Positions 28,565 to 37,129 are shown, counted from the stretch's first letter. The stretch: DNA of 64,000 nt from Hymenobacter convexus (GCF_030580955.1 NZ_JAUQON010000004.1:124001-188000), one strand, 5' to 3'. Program-made: numbers and translations. The notes: generated by a model from the letters alone, not told the origin.

Positions 28565-30133
28565 CTAGCCTTTTGCCGTCAGCGTCACATAAGGGATAAT
28601 GCACTCTTCCAGCGAGATACCGCCGTGCTGGAACGTATCCTTGTAGTAGTTCACGTAGTAGTTGTAGTTGTTCGGGTAAGCGAAGAAGTAGTCGCCAATG
28701 GTGAAGACATACGCCGTGCTCACGTTCTCGCGCGGCAGGAAAATGCTTTCCGGCTTGCGCACCACGTACACGTCGCGCGAGTCGTCGAAGCCCAGGTTTT
28801 TGCCGTGCTTGTAGCGCAGGTTGGTATTGGTGTTGCGGTCGCCCACAATCTTGTAGGGGCGCTTGCAGCGGATGGTGCCGTGGTCGGTGGTGATGATGAG
28901 CTTGCCTTTTTTCTCGGCAATCTGCTGCATCATCTCATACAGCGGCGAATGTAGGAACCAGGAGCGGGTGATGCTGCGGTAGGCCGATTCGTCGGCGGCC
29001 AGCTCGCGAATCATGGCCATGTCGGTGCGGGCGTGCGAGAGCATGTCCACGAAGTTGTACACGATGACGTTGCACTTGTAGTTGTTGTGCAAGTTGCTCA
29101 TCTTGCCCAGCAAGTCCTTGCCGGCCTGCAGGTTGGTCACCTTGTGGTAGCTATGCTTCACCTTCTGGTTGTTCTTCTGGAAATTTATTTCCATAAACTC
29201 GGCCTCGTGCAAGTTTTTGCCCTCGTCGTCGTCGTCGGTCACCCACAGGTTGGGGTATTTCTTCTGAATTTCCGAGGGCATCATGCCCGAGAAAATCGCG
29301 TTGCGCGCATACGCCGTGGTAGTCGGCAAAATGGCGTAATACATCTCCTCGCTATCCACCGTAAACATCTCGGTGATGATGGGCTCTAGCACCTTCCACT
29401 GGTCGTAGCGCAGGTTGTCAATCAGCACGAAGTACACGGGCGTATCGCCGGTGGCCTTCAGCGTGGGGAACACCCGCTCCTTGAAGAGTTGGTGCGACAT
29501 AAGCGGGGCGTCTTTGTCGTCGCCGTTCACCCAGTCCTCGTAGTTCTCGGTGATGAAGCGGCCGAAATAGGTGTTGGCCTCGTCCTTCTGCATGTTGAAA
29601 ACCTCGGCCATGCTCTTACCCTCGGTTTCGTTGATTTCCAACTCCCAGTACACCAGCTTCTTGTATACTTCGGCCCACTCGCTGGGCGAAAGCCGGTCGG
29701 AAAGCTGCATGCCCAGCTGGCGGAAATCGCGCTGGTAGCCCGAGTTGGTGGCTTCGCTGATAAGGCGCTTGTTGTCGAGCACCTTTTTCACCGACAGCAG
29801 AATCTGGCTCGGATTGACGGGCTTAATCAGGTAATCGGCTATTTTGGCACCAATGGCCGACTCCATGATGTGCTCTTCCTCGCTCTTGGTAATCATCACC
29901 ACGGGCACGGTGGGGCGAATGGCTTTGATTTCGGTAAGGGTTTGCAGGCCGGTGAGGCCGGGCATGTTCTCGTCGAGAAACACGAGGTCGTAACTCTTTT
30001 CCTGGATTTCCTCGATGGCATCGGCACCGCTGTTGACGGGCGTCACGTCGTAGCCTTTCTCCTTGAGAAACAGCAGGTGCGGCTTGAGCAAGTCGATTTC
30101 GTCGTCGGCCCAGAGAATGGTGGTTTGTTGCAT
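28565..30133 (-). CDS. porX: T9SS response regulator PorX (receiver plus PglZ domain)
   Basis: PorX regulates type IX secretion together with the histidine kinase PorY and a sigma factor. The 522-residue protein has a CheY-like receiver with phosphoacceptor D54 in LVFLDENMPG, acidic residues D10-D11 and Lys in MITKSEEE. A long helical linker follows, then a PglZ/alkaline-phosphatase-like domain with metal-binding segments VYFVLIDNLRYDQW, SHARTDMAMI and ITTDHGT. The PglZ domain is known in homologues as a zinc phosphodiesterase. Length and motifs are those of the standard protein. In many Bacteroidota porX, tsaE and ald lie together; here receptors and an aminotransferase separate them. Its upstream region carries a tandem repeat and a palindrome. 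Confidence 0.95.
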   Translation of the reverse strand: MQQTTILWADDEIDLLKPHLLFLKEKGYDVTPVNSGADAIEEIQEKSYDLVFLDENMPGLTGLQTLTEIKAIRPTVPVVMITKSEEEHIMESAIGAKIADYLIKPVNPSQILLSVKKVLDNKRLISEATNSGYQRDFRQLGMQLSDRLSPSEWAEVYKKLVYWELEINETEGKSMAEVFNMQKDEANTYFGRFITENYEDWVNGDDKDAPLMSHQLFKERVFPTLKATGDTPVYFVLIDNLRYDQWKVLEPIITEMFTVDSEEMYYAILPTTTAYARNAIFSGMMPSEIQKKYPNLWVTDDDDEGKNLHEAEFMEINFQKNNQKVKHSYHKVTNLQAGKDLLGKMSNLHNNYKCNVIVYNFVDMLSHARTDMAMIRELAADESAYRSITRSWFLHSPLYEMMQQIAEKKGKLIITTDHGTIRCKRPYKIVGDRNTNTNLRYKHGKNLGFDDSRDVYVVRKPESIFLPRENVSTAYVFTIGDYFFAYPNNYNYYVNYYKDTFQHGGISLEECIIPYVTLTAKG

Positions 30134-30136
30134 AAT

Positions 30137-30168
30137 GGGGACTTGGGGTCTTGGGGACTTAGGGTCTT
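30137..30168 (-). repeat. 16-bp tandem repeat just upstream of porX
   Basis: Two adjacent 16-bp units, GGGGACTTGGGGTCTT and the same with one change, begin 3 bp before the porX start codon. They fall in the 5' leader or spacing region. Confidence 0.7.
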
Positions 30169-30171
30169 GGT

Positions 30172-30188
30172 TTACGTTAGTAACGTAA
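30172..30188. promoter_or_regulatory. Perfect palindrome upstream of porX
   Basis: TTACGTTA-G-TAACGTAA is a perfect 8-bp-arm palindrome about 40 bp before the porX start, the right place for an operator. No regulator is known from this sequence. Confidence 0.4.
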
Positions 30189-30376
30189 GTCGTCCCGAAT
30201 GGATATAGTAAAACGCAATTGCGTTCGGCTACGGAATGCTGAGCTTGCTCAAACGGTGCGCCGTAGTTTCGCGTTCAGTCAGGGACGGGCGGCGGGTGCA
30301 AATGTTGCCTGTCTCGTGGCAGTCTGCCCGCATTTCTGTTTTCTGCCTGCTGCTCCCTCCCCTTTTGGCCGCCTCT

Positions 30377-31606
30377 GTGAATAAGAAAAAAATCTTCAAC
30401 GACCCTGTTTATGGCTTCGTCACCATCCCGACGGAGTTTCTGTTCGACCTGATTGAGCACCGCTACTTCCAGCGGCTGCGACGCATTCAGCAGCTCGGGC
30501 TCACGGGGTTTGTGTACCCGGGGGCGCTGCACACGCGCTTCCACCACGCGCTGGGGGCCATGCACCTGATGTCGCTGGCCCTGCGCACGCTCAAGGACAA
30601 GGGCGTGAAGATTTCGGCCGCTGAGGGCGAGGCGGCGATGGCCGCCATCCTCTTGCACGACGTGGGCCACGGCCCCCTCTCCCACGCCCTGGAAACGGCT
30701 ATTTTCCAGGATGTGCCACACGAGCAGCTCTCGCTGTTCCTCATGCAGCGGCTCAACGCCGAGTTTCACGGCAAGCTGAGTCTGGCTATTTCGATGTTTG
30801 ACGGCAGCTACGGCCGGCCGTTTTTCCACCAGTTGGTGAGCAGCCAGCTCGACATGGACCGGCTCGACTACCTCAACCGCGACTCCTTCTATACCGGCGT
30901 GGAGGAGGGCCGGCCCGGCGCCGACCGCCTCATCAAAATGCTGCGCGTGCACGACGAGCGGCTGGTACTGGAAGAAAAAGCCGTCTATTCGGTCGAGAAT
31001 TTTCTCGTCAGCCGCCGGCTGATGTACTGGCAGGTGTACCTACACAAAACCGTGACCTCGGCCGAGCAAATGGTCATCCGCGTCGTGCAGCGGGCCCGCG
31101 ACCTGGCCCGGCGCGGCGTCGAAGTGCCCGCCAACAGCTGCCTGGGCTATTTCCTGGGCCGCGCCGTGAGCCTGGACGAGTTCGAGAAGGACGACAAAAT
31201 CCTCAATCACTTCGTGGAGCTCGATGATTACGACATCTGGTCGGCCATCAAAGCTTGGGCTGGCCACCCCGACGTAGTGCTCAGCTACCTGGCCAAAAGC
31301 ATTCTGCACCGCAACCTGCTCAAAATCGTGCTGGCGCCCGAGCCGTTCGACGAAGAATTTCGTCTCGGCATCCGCGAGCTTATCGAAGAGAAATTTGGCC
31401 TGCCGCCCGAAGAAGCCGAACTGCTGATGATTCCTGGCCGCCTGAGCAACAGTGCCTACAACGCCGAAAGCCAGGAACCCATCGAAATCCTGACCAAAAA
31501 AGGCGACGTGGTGAACGTGATGGAAGCCTCTGATTTGCCCAATATCCGCGCCCTCAGCCAGCGAGTGGAGAAGTTCTACATCTGCTACCCGAAGGAAATT
31601 GTATAG
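30377..31606 (+). CDS. HD-domain phosphohydrolase (dNTPase-like)
   Basis: The 409-residue protein is an HD superfamily phosphohydrolase of the SAMHD1/YwfO type. It begins VNKKKIFNDPVYGFV, with the metal ligands in HTRFHHALG, LLHDVGHGPLSHALE and, later, QLDMDRLDYLNRDSFY. Relatives cleave dNTPs to nucleoside and triphosphate. I start at GTG because it gives the exact family N-terminus; the frame is open 47 residues further up but that part is unlike any family member. It is upstream of lpxD in the same direction, an arrangement common in Bacteroidota. Confidence 0.87.
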   Translation: MNKKKIFNDPVYGFVTIPTEFLFDLIEHRYFQRLRRIQQLGLTGFVYPGALHTRFHHALGAMHLMSLALRTLKDKGVKISAAEGEAAMAAILLHDVGHGPLSHALETAIFQDVPHEQLSLFLMQRLNAEFHGKLSLAISMFDGSYGRPFFHQLVSSQLDMDRLDYLNRDSFYTGVEEGRPGADRLIKMLRVHDERLVLEEKAVYSVENFLVSRRLMYWQVYLHKTVTSAEQMVIRVVQRARDLARRGVEVPANSCLGYFLGRAVSLDEFEKDDKILNHFVELDDYDIWSAIKAWAGHPDVVLSYLAKSILHRNLLKIVLAPEPFDEEFRLGIRELIEEKFGLPPEEAELLMIPGRLSNSAYNAESQEPIEILTKKGDVVNVMEASDLPNIRALSQRVEKFYICYPKEIV

Positions 31607-31642
31607 GTTTTGGTGGTTCGATGAAATAGGCCAATAAAAAGA

Positions 31643-31783
31643 CCGTCATGCTGAGCGCAGTCGAAGCATCTCTACCGCAATACTAAATCCTGTCGGCTGA
31701 ATTAGTTGAAAGGTAGAGATGCTTCGACTTCGCTCAGAATTAGTTGAAAGATAGAGATGCTTCGACTGCGCTCAGCATGACGT
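31643..31783. repeat. Family 1 palindromic element, copy 6, right arm duplicated
   Basis: The left arm starts at 31643. The right arm occurs twice in tandem as 38-bp units (31700-31737 and 31738-31775) differing at two bases. The distal unit has GACTGCGCT and pairs with the left arm; the proximal one has GACTTCGCT, as in copy 2. Confidence 0.85.
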
Positions 31784-31826
31784 TTGGTCAAAACCCTTCT
31801 CCAAACCAAAAACAGAAACCGCCCCC

Positions 31827-31834
31827 TAATTTTG
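31827..31834 (+). promoter_or_regulatory. Possible lpxD promoter -7 box
   Basis: TAATTTTG matches TAnnTTTG exactly and ends 7 bp before the lpxD ATG, implying a very short leader. No -33 element is evident. Confidence 0.4.
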
Positions 31835-31841
31835 CCTTCCT

Positions 31842-32882
31842 ATGGAATTTACCGTTCAGCAAATTGCCGAGGTGCTTGGCGGCACCGTGGAAGGCGACGC
31901 CACCCAGCGCATTTCCAGCCTGGCCAAGATTGAAGAAGCCCAGGCCGGCTCCCTCACCTTCCTTTCCAACGCCAAATACGAGCCGTTTCTCTATGAAACC
32001 GGCGCGTCTGCCGTCATCGTGAGCCAGACGCTGGAACCCAAACAGGCCGTTCAGCCCGCCCTCATTCGCGTCGAAAACCCTTACACGGCTTTCAGCCAAC
32101 TGCTCGAATTTTATGCCCAGGCCACCCGCACCGGCAAGCGCGGCGTGGAAGAGCCGGCGTTCATCGGCAAGTCGTCCGAAATTGGCGCGGGGCACTACCG
32201 CGGCGCGTTTTCCTACATCGGCGAGCAGTGCAAGCTGGGCGATAACGTACTGGTGTTCCCCCACGCTTACATCGGCGACCGGGTGACCATCGGTGAAGGC
32301 AGCATCATCCACGCCGGCGCCAAGGTTTATCCGGATACGGTGATTGGCAAGTTTTGCGTCATCAAGGCCGGCGCCGTAGTGGGCTCCGATGGTTTCGGTT
32401 TCGCGCCGCAGCCCGATGGTTCTTATAAGGCCATTCCGCAAATCGGCAATGTGGTGCTGGAAGACTACGTGAGCATCGGCGCCAACGCCACCATCGACTG
32501 CGCCACGCTGGGCTCGACCATCGTCCGCACGGGCAGCAAAATCGACAACCTCGTGCAGCTGGCTCACAACGTGGAAATCGGCCGCCACACCGTCATTGCT
32601 TCGCAAACCGGCATCGCGGGCTCGGCCAAAATCGGCGACCATTGCGTGCTGGCGGGACAGGTGGGCATGGCCGGCCACGTCACGCTGGCCAACAAAACCA
32701 CCGTCACGGCGCAATCGGGCGTGGGCAAGAACGTGAAGCAGGAAGGCACCATCCTGCAAGGCTCCACCGCCTTCGATTTCAAGCAGAACCAGCGCGCCCA
32801 AATCGTGTTCCGCCGCTTGCCCGAGCTCGAACAGCGCGTGGCGCAGCTGGAGAAGGCAAAAAACGCGACGGAAAAGCCCTAG
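31842..32882 (+). CDS. lpxD: UDP-3-O-(3-hydroxyacyl)glucosamine N-acyltransferase LpxD
   Basis: LpxD adds the second (N-linked) hydroxyacyl chain in lipid A synthesis, using acyl-ACP in the cytoplasm. The 346-residue protein has the uridine-binding N-domain (LGGTVEGDATQRISSLAKIE, LTFLSNAKY) and then a left-handed beta-helix of hexapeptide repeats from about residue 110 (IGAGHYRGAFSYIGEQCKLG, VGSDGFGFAPQPDG). The catalytic His is in LVQLAHNVEIG. A helical trimer tail ends it (LPELEQRVAQLEKAK). It heads the lpxD - lpxC/fabZ - lpxA row. Confidence 0.96.
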   Translation: MEFTVQQIAEVLGGTVEGDATQRISSLAKIEEAQAGSLTFLSNAKYEPFLYETGASAVIVSQTLEPKQAVQPALIRVENPYTAFSQLLEFYAQATRTGKRGVEEPAFIGKSSEIGAGHYRGAFSYIGEQCKLGDNVLVFPHAYIGDRVTIGEGSIIHAGAKVYPDTVIGKFCVIKAGAVVGSDGFGFAPQPDGSYKAIPQIGNVVLEDYVSIGANATIDCATLGSTIVRTGSKIDNLVQLAHNVEIGRHTVIASQTGIAGSAKIGDHCVLAGQVGMAGHVTLANKTTVTAQSGVGKNVKQEGTILQGSTAFDFKQNQRAQIVFRRLPELEQRVAQLEKAKNATEKP

Positions 32883-32897
32883 CTTTGCACCCGGTTG

Positions 32898-32980
32898 AGC
32901 TGTTAGCCACTAGCTTTTAGCTGTTAGCATCTCGACGGGACTTTGTGAAGCTAACAGCTAAAAGCTAGTGGCTAACAGCT
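32898..32980. repeat. Perfect 31-bp inverted repeat between lpxD and lpxC-fabZ
   Basis: Arms 32898-32928 and 32950-32980 are perfectly complementary, built from the word AGCTGTTAGC / GCTAACAGCT. It fills most of the spacer, 6 bp before the next start codon. Confidence 0.85.
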
Positions 32981-32986
32981 AATTAA

Positions 32987-34381
32987 ATGAACGACAAGCA
33001 ACACACCATTCAGGCGCCCGTGACGGTGCGCGGCATCGGACTGCACACCGGCGTGGAAGCCACCATGACGTTTTGCCCCGCCCCGGTGGGCCACGGCTAC
33101 AAGTTTCAGCGGGTCGACATGCCCGGCCAGCCCATCGTCGATGCCGACGTGGACAATGTGGTCGATTTGAGCCGCGGCACCACCATCGAGCAAAACGGCG
33201 CCCGCGTCAACACCGTGGAGCACACCCTGGCCGCCCTTGTAGGCTTACAGCTTGATAATGTGCTCATTCAGCTCTCCGGCCCCGAGCCGCCCATCATGGA
33301 CGGGTCGTCGGCGGAGTTCATCAAGGCCATCGAAACCGTGGGCCTGCAGGAGCAAAATGCGCTGCGCAACTACTACGAAATCCCGGAGAGCATCCGCTAC
33401 GTCGACAACGCCCGCGGCGTCGAAATCGCGGCCCTGCCCCTGTCCGACTACCGCCTCACGGTGATGGTGGACTACAACTCGCCGGTGCTGGGCTCGCAGC
33501 ACGCCACGCTGACGGACATCGGCCTGTTTGGCGAAGAAATTGCTTCCTCGCGCACCTTCTGCTTTTTGCACGAGCTGGAAATGCTCTACAAAAACAACCT
33601 CATTAGAGGCGGCGATTTGAGTAATGCCATCGTGGTGGTCGACCGCGTGGTGAGCGACGACGAGCTGACGGACCTGGCCAAAATGCTGGGCAAGCCCCGC
33701 GTGTCGGTGAAGAAAGAAGGCATTTTGAACAACGTGGACCTGCGCCACAAAAACGAGCCCGCCCGCCATAAGCTGCTCGACCTCGTGGGCGACCTCGCCC
33801 TGGTGGGCCGCCCGCTGAAGGGCCAGATTCTGGCTGCCCGCCCCGGCCACGCCGCCAACGTGGCCTTCGCCAAGAAAATCAAGAAGAAGATGCTGGAGGC
33901 CCGGAGCAACCCGGTGCCCGTGTACGATGCTAGCCGCGAGCCGGTGATGGACATCAACCGCATCATGCAGGTGCTGCCCCACCGCTACCCGTTTATGATG
34001 ATTGACAAAGTCATTCACCTTGACGACCAGGTGGTGACGGCCGTGAAAAACGTGTCCATCAACGAGCCCTTTTTCCAAGGTCATTTTCCCGGCAACCCGG
34101 TGATGCCCGGCGTGCTGCAGATTGAGGGCCTGGCCCAGACCGGCGGTATTCTGGTGATGAACACCGTGCCCGACCCCGAAAACTACTGGCAGTATTTCCT
34201 AGGCATCGAAAATGCCCGCTTTCGCAAGAAGGTGCTGCCCGGCGATACCATTGTGTATCATTGCCAGCTGCTAGCGCCCATTAAGCGGGGCATTGCCAAA
34301 ATGCGCGGCCAGGCCTTTGTGAACGGCAAGGTGGTGTGCGAAGCCGAAATGAGTGCCGCCATTGTCCGCAAGGACGCTTAG
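32987..34381 (+). CDS. lpxC-fabZ: Bifunctional UDP-3-O-acyl-GlcNAc deacetylase / 3-hydroxyacyl-ACP dehydratase
   Basis: The N-terminal LpxC domain (about residues 1-300) removes acetate from UDP-3-O-acyl-GlcNAc, the committed step of lipid A synthesis. Its zinc ligands are His79 in NTVEHTLAAL and the later pair in RHKLLDLVGDLAL. The C-terminal FabZ domain (from about 320) dehydrates 3-hydroxyacyl-ACP; it has VLPHRYPFMMIDKV with the catalytic His and QGHFPGNPVMPGV, then QIEGLAQ with the catalytic Glu. This fusion is standard in Bacteroidota and balances lipid A against fatty acid supply. Confidence 0.97.
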   Translation: MNDKQHTIQAPVTVRGIGLHTGVEATMTFCPAPVGHGYKFQRVDMPGQPIVDADVDNVVDLSRGTTIEQNGARVNTVEHTLAALVGLQLDNVLIQLSGPEPPIMDGSSAEFIKAIETVGLQEQNALRNYYEIPESIRYVDNARGVEIAALPLSDYRLTVMVDYNSPVLGSQHATLTDIGLFGEEIASSRTFCFLHELEMLYKNNLIRGGDLSNAIVVVDRVVSDDELTDLAKMLGKPRVSVKKEGILNNVDLRHKNEPARHKLLDLVGDLALVGRPLKGQILAARPGHAANVAFAKKIKKKMLEARSNPVPVYDASREPVMDINRIMQVLPHRYPFMMIDKVIHLDDQVVTAVKNVSINEPFFQGHFPGNPVMPGVLQIEGLAQTGGILVMNTVPDPENYWQYFLGIENARFRKKVLPGDTIVYHCQLLAPIKRGIAKMRGQAFVNGKVVCEAEMSAAIVRKDA

Positions 34382-34386
34382 TTGCA

Positions 34387-34477
34387 GTGAACAGTTATCA
34401 GTGAACAGTGAGCAGTTCTATTTGGCGCTTCACCTTCACTCAATAACTATAAACTGCTAACTACTAACTGTTAACTG
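34387..34477. repeat. Imperfect inverted repeat between lpxC-fabZ and lpxA
   Basis: Words of the type CAGTTATCAGTGAACAGTG face AACTGCTAACTACTAACTG. The match is partial, so it is an older or less tight version of the junction repeats on either side. Confidence 0.55.
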
Positions 34478-34482
34478 TATTT

Positions 34483-35289
34483 ATGCTTTCCCCCCTCGCC
34501 TATATTCACCCCGATGCCCGCCTGGCGGAGGGCGTCACCGTTGACCCGTTTACGACCATCGCGGCGGATGTGGAAATCGGGGAAGGCACTTGGATTGGGC
34601 CCAACGTTACCATCATGAACGGGGCGCGCATCGGGGCGCACTGCCAGATATTTCCGGGCGCCGTGGTGGCGGGTATTCCGCAGGATTTGAAATTTGCCGG
34701 CGAGAAAACCACGGCCCATATAGGCGACTATACCGTGGTGCGGGAGTACGTGACCGTGAACCGCGGCACCGTGGACCGCGGCGAAACCCGCGTGGGCGCC
34801 CATTGCCTGCTCCAGGCCTACGTGCACGTGGCCCACGACTGCACCATCGGCGACCACTGCGTGATTTCGGGCGCTACCCAGATTGCCGGGCACGTCACCA
34901 TCGGCGACTGGGCCATTGTGGGCGGTGGCACCCTGGTGCAGCAGTTCGTGAGCATTGGGGCGCACGCCTTCGTGGGCGGCGGCTCGCTGGTGCGCAAAGA
35001 CGTGCCGCCCTACGTGAAGGCCGCCCGCGAACCCCTTACCTACGCCGGCATCAACTCGGTGGGCCTGCGCCGCCGCGGCTACGACGACGAGCAGGTGAAC
35101 ACCATTCAGCACCTCTACCGCGTGCTGTACCTCGGCGGGCTGAACACCCAGGAAGCCCTGGTCCGCATTGTTACGGAAGTTCCGGTTTCGGCCGAGCGTG
35201 ACTTTGCTGTCGATTTCATCCGGGCGGCGTCGCGCGGCATCATCAAAGGCCCCAGCAAGCGCAAGCGCGACGAGGAGGAAGGCGAATAA
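34483..35289 (+). CDS. lpxA: Acyl-ACP-UDP-N-acetylglucosamine O-acyltransferase LpxA
   Basis: LpxA makes the first step of lipid A synthesis by adding a 3-hydroxyacyl chain to UDP-GlcNAc. The 268-residue protein is typical in length. It has the hexapeptide beta-helix (IHPDARLAEGVTVDPF, IGEGTWIGPNVTIM), the IPQDLKF segment, the catalytic His in YVHVAHDCTIGDHC, and the C-terminal helical domain (SVGLRRRGYDDEQ). It follows lpxC-fabZ in one direction, with repeats in each spacer. Confidence 0.96.
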   Translation: MLSPLAYIHPDARLAEGVTVDPFTTIAADVEIGEGTWIGPNVTIMNGARIGAHCQIFPGAVVAGIPQDLKFAGEKTTAHIGDYTVVREYVTVNRGTVDRGETRVGAHCLLQAYVHVAHDCTIGDHCVISGATQIAGHVTIGDWAIVGGGTLVQQFVSIGAHAFVGGGSLVRKDVPPYVKAAREPLTYAGINSVGLRRRGYDDEQVNTIQHLYRVLYLGGLNTQEALVRIVTEVPVSAERDFAVDFIRAASRGIIKGPSKRKRDEEEGE

Positions 35290-35290
35290 C

Positions 35291-35372
35291 TTCAATGGGC
35301 AATGGTCAATGAGCAATCAGGTTTTGACTGCTCATTGACCATTGCTCATTGTTCATTGCTCATTGCCCATTG
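35291..35372. repeat. Inverted repeat between lpxA and the ABC ATPase gene
   Basis: An inner perfect 16-bp pair (35300-35315 and 35329-35344) and an outer 12-bp pair (35293-35304 and 35361-35372) are built from the words CAATGAGCAATG and CAATGGGCAATG. The right side holds extra units. It reaches into the probable start codon of the next gene. Confidence 0.75.
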
Positions 35373-35993
35373 TTAATTGAAGCCAACGGCCTGGGAAAGC
35401 GCTTTCAGCGCGACTGGATTTTTCGGGAGCTCACGCGGGTGTTCCGGCCGGGCAGCGCCACGGCTGTGCTCGGGCCCAACGGCGCCGGCAAAAGCACGCT
35501 GCTTAATACTATTTCGGGCCAGCTGCTACCCACCGAGGGCACGCTAAGCTATGCGCTGGCCGGCCGGCCGGTGGCCGTGGAAGACGTGCCCCAACACCTG
35601 GCCTACGCCGCGCCTTACCTAGAGCTGCTGGAGGAACTGACGCTGCTGGAGCTGCTGCAATTTCACACCCGGTTCAAGCCGCTGCAAGCCGGCGTATCGC
35701 TCGACAAGCTCATTGCGATAATGTACCTCGAAAAGGGCCGCCACCAGCTGGTGCGCGAGTTTTCGTCGGGTATGAAGCAGCGCCTGAAGCTAGGCCTGGC
35801 TCTGTACGCCGAGGCCCCCCTGCTCCTGCTCGACGAGCCCACCACCAACCTCGACGCCACCGGCGTAGCCTGGTACCAGGAGCACGTGCAGGCCACCCGC
35901 GCGGGCCGCACGCTGCTACTCAGTTCCAACGTGCCGGCTGAATACGGCTTTTGCGACGAGCAATTGCTAGTGACGGATTTTCAGAAGCGGTAG
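35370..35993 (+). CDS. ABC transporter ATP-binding protein
   Basis: The 207-residue ATPase has Walker A GPNGAGKST, a Q-loop region, the signature FSSGMKQRLKLGLAL, and Walker B LLLLDEPTTNLD. It is a bare nucleotide-binding domain without membrane part; the permease is not next to it. I choose the TTG that gives MLIEANGLGKRF, a natural beginning for the fold. This start is inside the inverted repeat; an upstream TTG would add 7 repeat-encoded residues. It converges on the ADP-ribosylglycohydrolase gene. Confidence 0.83.
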   Translation: MLIEANGLGKRFQRDWIFRELTRVFRPGSATAVLGPNGAGKSTLLNTISGQLLPTEGTLSYALAGRPVAVEDVPQHLAYAAPYLELLEELTLLELLQFHTRFKPLQAGVSLDKLIAIMYLEKGRHQLVREFSSGMKQRLKLGLALYAEAPLLLLDEPTTNLDATGVAWYQEHVQATRAGRTLLLSSNVPAEYGFCDEQLLVTDFQKR

Positions 35994-36002
35994 AGTCAAA
36001 AA

Positions 36003-36033
36003 GAGTACTCCAAAGCTGTGCTTCGGGGTACTC
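36003..36033. terminator. Hairpin between the convergent ABC and ADP-ribosylglycohydrolase genes
   Basis: GAGTACTCC and GGGGTACTC form a 9-bp stem with one G-U pair, in the short space between two convergent stops. Confidence 0.5.
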
Positions 36034-36061
36034 GTTCGGTCGGCGCAGCTAACCGCTTAGC

Positions 36062-37042
36062 TTAGCTTGGCTGCGCCAGCCGCGCGGCCAGGTCCTCAAC
36101 ATCGGCCCGACGGGCCAGCACGGCCAGCCACTCGGCCGGAATAGCGGCTTCGCCATACGCCAACCCGGCCAAACCGCCGGCTACGGCGCCGGTAGTATCG
36201 GTATCGTCGCCCAGGTTCACGGCGGCTAGCACTGTAGCGGCGTAGGTATCGTGCCGGAGCAGGCACCACAGGGCCGCCTCCAGGGTGTCGACAACGTAGC
36301 CGGAGGAGGAGATGGCGCTTTCTGGTCGGTCAGGGAGAGTTCCGTGAAGCACTGCGCCGTATTTGGGCCACTCATAGAAAATCGGTCCTTTTGCGAAAGT
36401 TTGAAGCCAGTTATACCCTTCGGCTCTGGCTTGGTGATAGGCTTCAGCCGGAGCCAAACCGACCAGCAGCCCCCGTGCCACCAGCAGGTATAAAAAGCAG
36501 CCCAGCGTGGAGCGCGGGTGCCCATGCGTGACACTGGCAACGGCTTCCGTAAGCGCCCAGGCAGCACTCAAATCCAGGTTTTCAGCTCGCCAGATTTCAT
36601 GAAAAGCCAAGGGGAGAATGCGCATGAGTGCCCCGTTGCCGTTGTCGGACTCGGAATTTGGGCCGGCTTTAATAGGCTCAATTCCGCGTTGCAGGCGGCC
36701 GATGGCGGTGCGGGTGGCATTGCCAACATCGAAGGTTTCACCAGTGGCGGTCCAGTAGGATTGGTACAACCAATTGATGCTGCGCTGGGCGAAATCAACC
36801 AGGTCAGGCATCCCGTTCCGTCCGCCGGGTTGGGCCAACGTTTCGGCCAGGCAGAAGGTGAGCGAGGAGTCATCGGACCAAGTGCCGGCGGGCTGGCGGT
36901 GCGTGCCATAAGCGCGCATCCCGGTCACGGGGTCTTGGCGGCGAGCGACACGGGACAAAAACTCTACGGGGACGCCGAGGGCGTCGCCCACGGCCAGGCC
37001 CAGCAGGGCGGCGCGGGCAGCGGTAGGAAGGGAGTCGTGCAT
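36062..37042 (-). CDS. ADP-ribosylglycohydrolase family protein
   Basis: The 326-residue cytoplasmic protein has the di-magnesium sites of the DraG/ARH fold: GLAVGDALGVPVEF near the start, TWSDDSSLTFCLAE (about 55-68), SDNGNGALMRILPLA, SVTHGHPRSTLGC, and NLGDDTDTTGAVAGGLAG near the end. These enzymes remove ADP-ribose from proteins or, in some cases, from nucleic acid ends. Relatives are found in RNA repair neighbourhoods, and here two nucleotidyltransferases, Pnkp and Hen1 lie within 11 kb (inference of a link). It is a short gene distance from, and divergent to, the next gene. Confidence 0.9.
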   Translation of the reverse strand: MHDSLPTAARAALLGLAVGDALGVPVEFLSRVARRQDPVTGMRAYGTHRQPAGTWSDDSSLTFCLAETLAQPGGRNGMPDLVDFAQRSINWLYQSYWTATGETFDVGNATRTAIGRLQRGIEPIKAGPNSESDNGNGALMRILPLAFHEIWRAENLDLSAAWALTEAVASVTHGHPRSTLGCFLYLLVARGLLVGLAPAEAYHQARAEGYNWLQTFAKGPIFYEWPKYGAVLHGTLPDRPESAISSSGYVVDTLEAALWCLLRHDTYAATVLAAVNLGDDTDTTGAVAGGLAGLAYGEAAIPAEWLAVLARRADVEDLAARLAQPS

Positions 37043-37129
37043 TGATGCAAATTAGTAGATTTACTCCGGGCCTCGCCTGATTACGGCAGACTTAAACCAA
37101 CACGCATTTTATATCCCCTTTCGTTTTTC

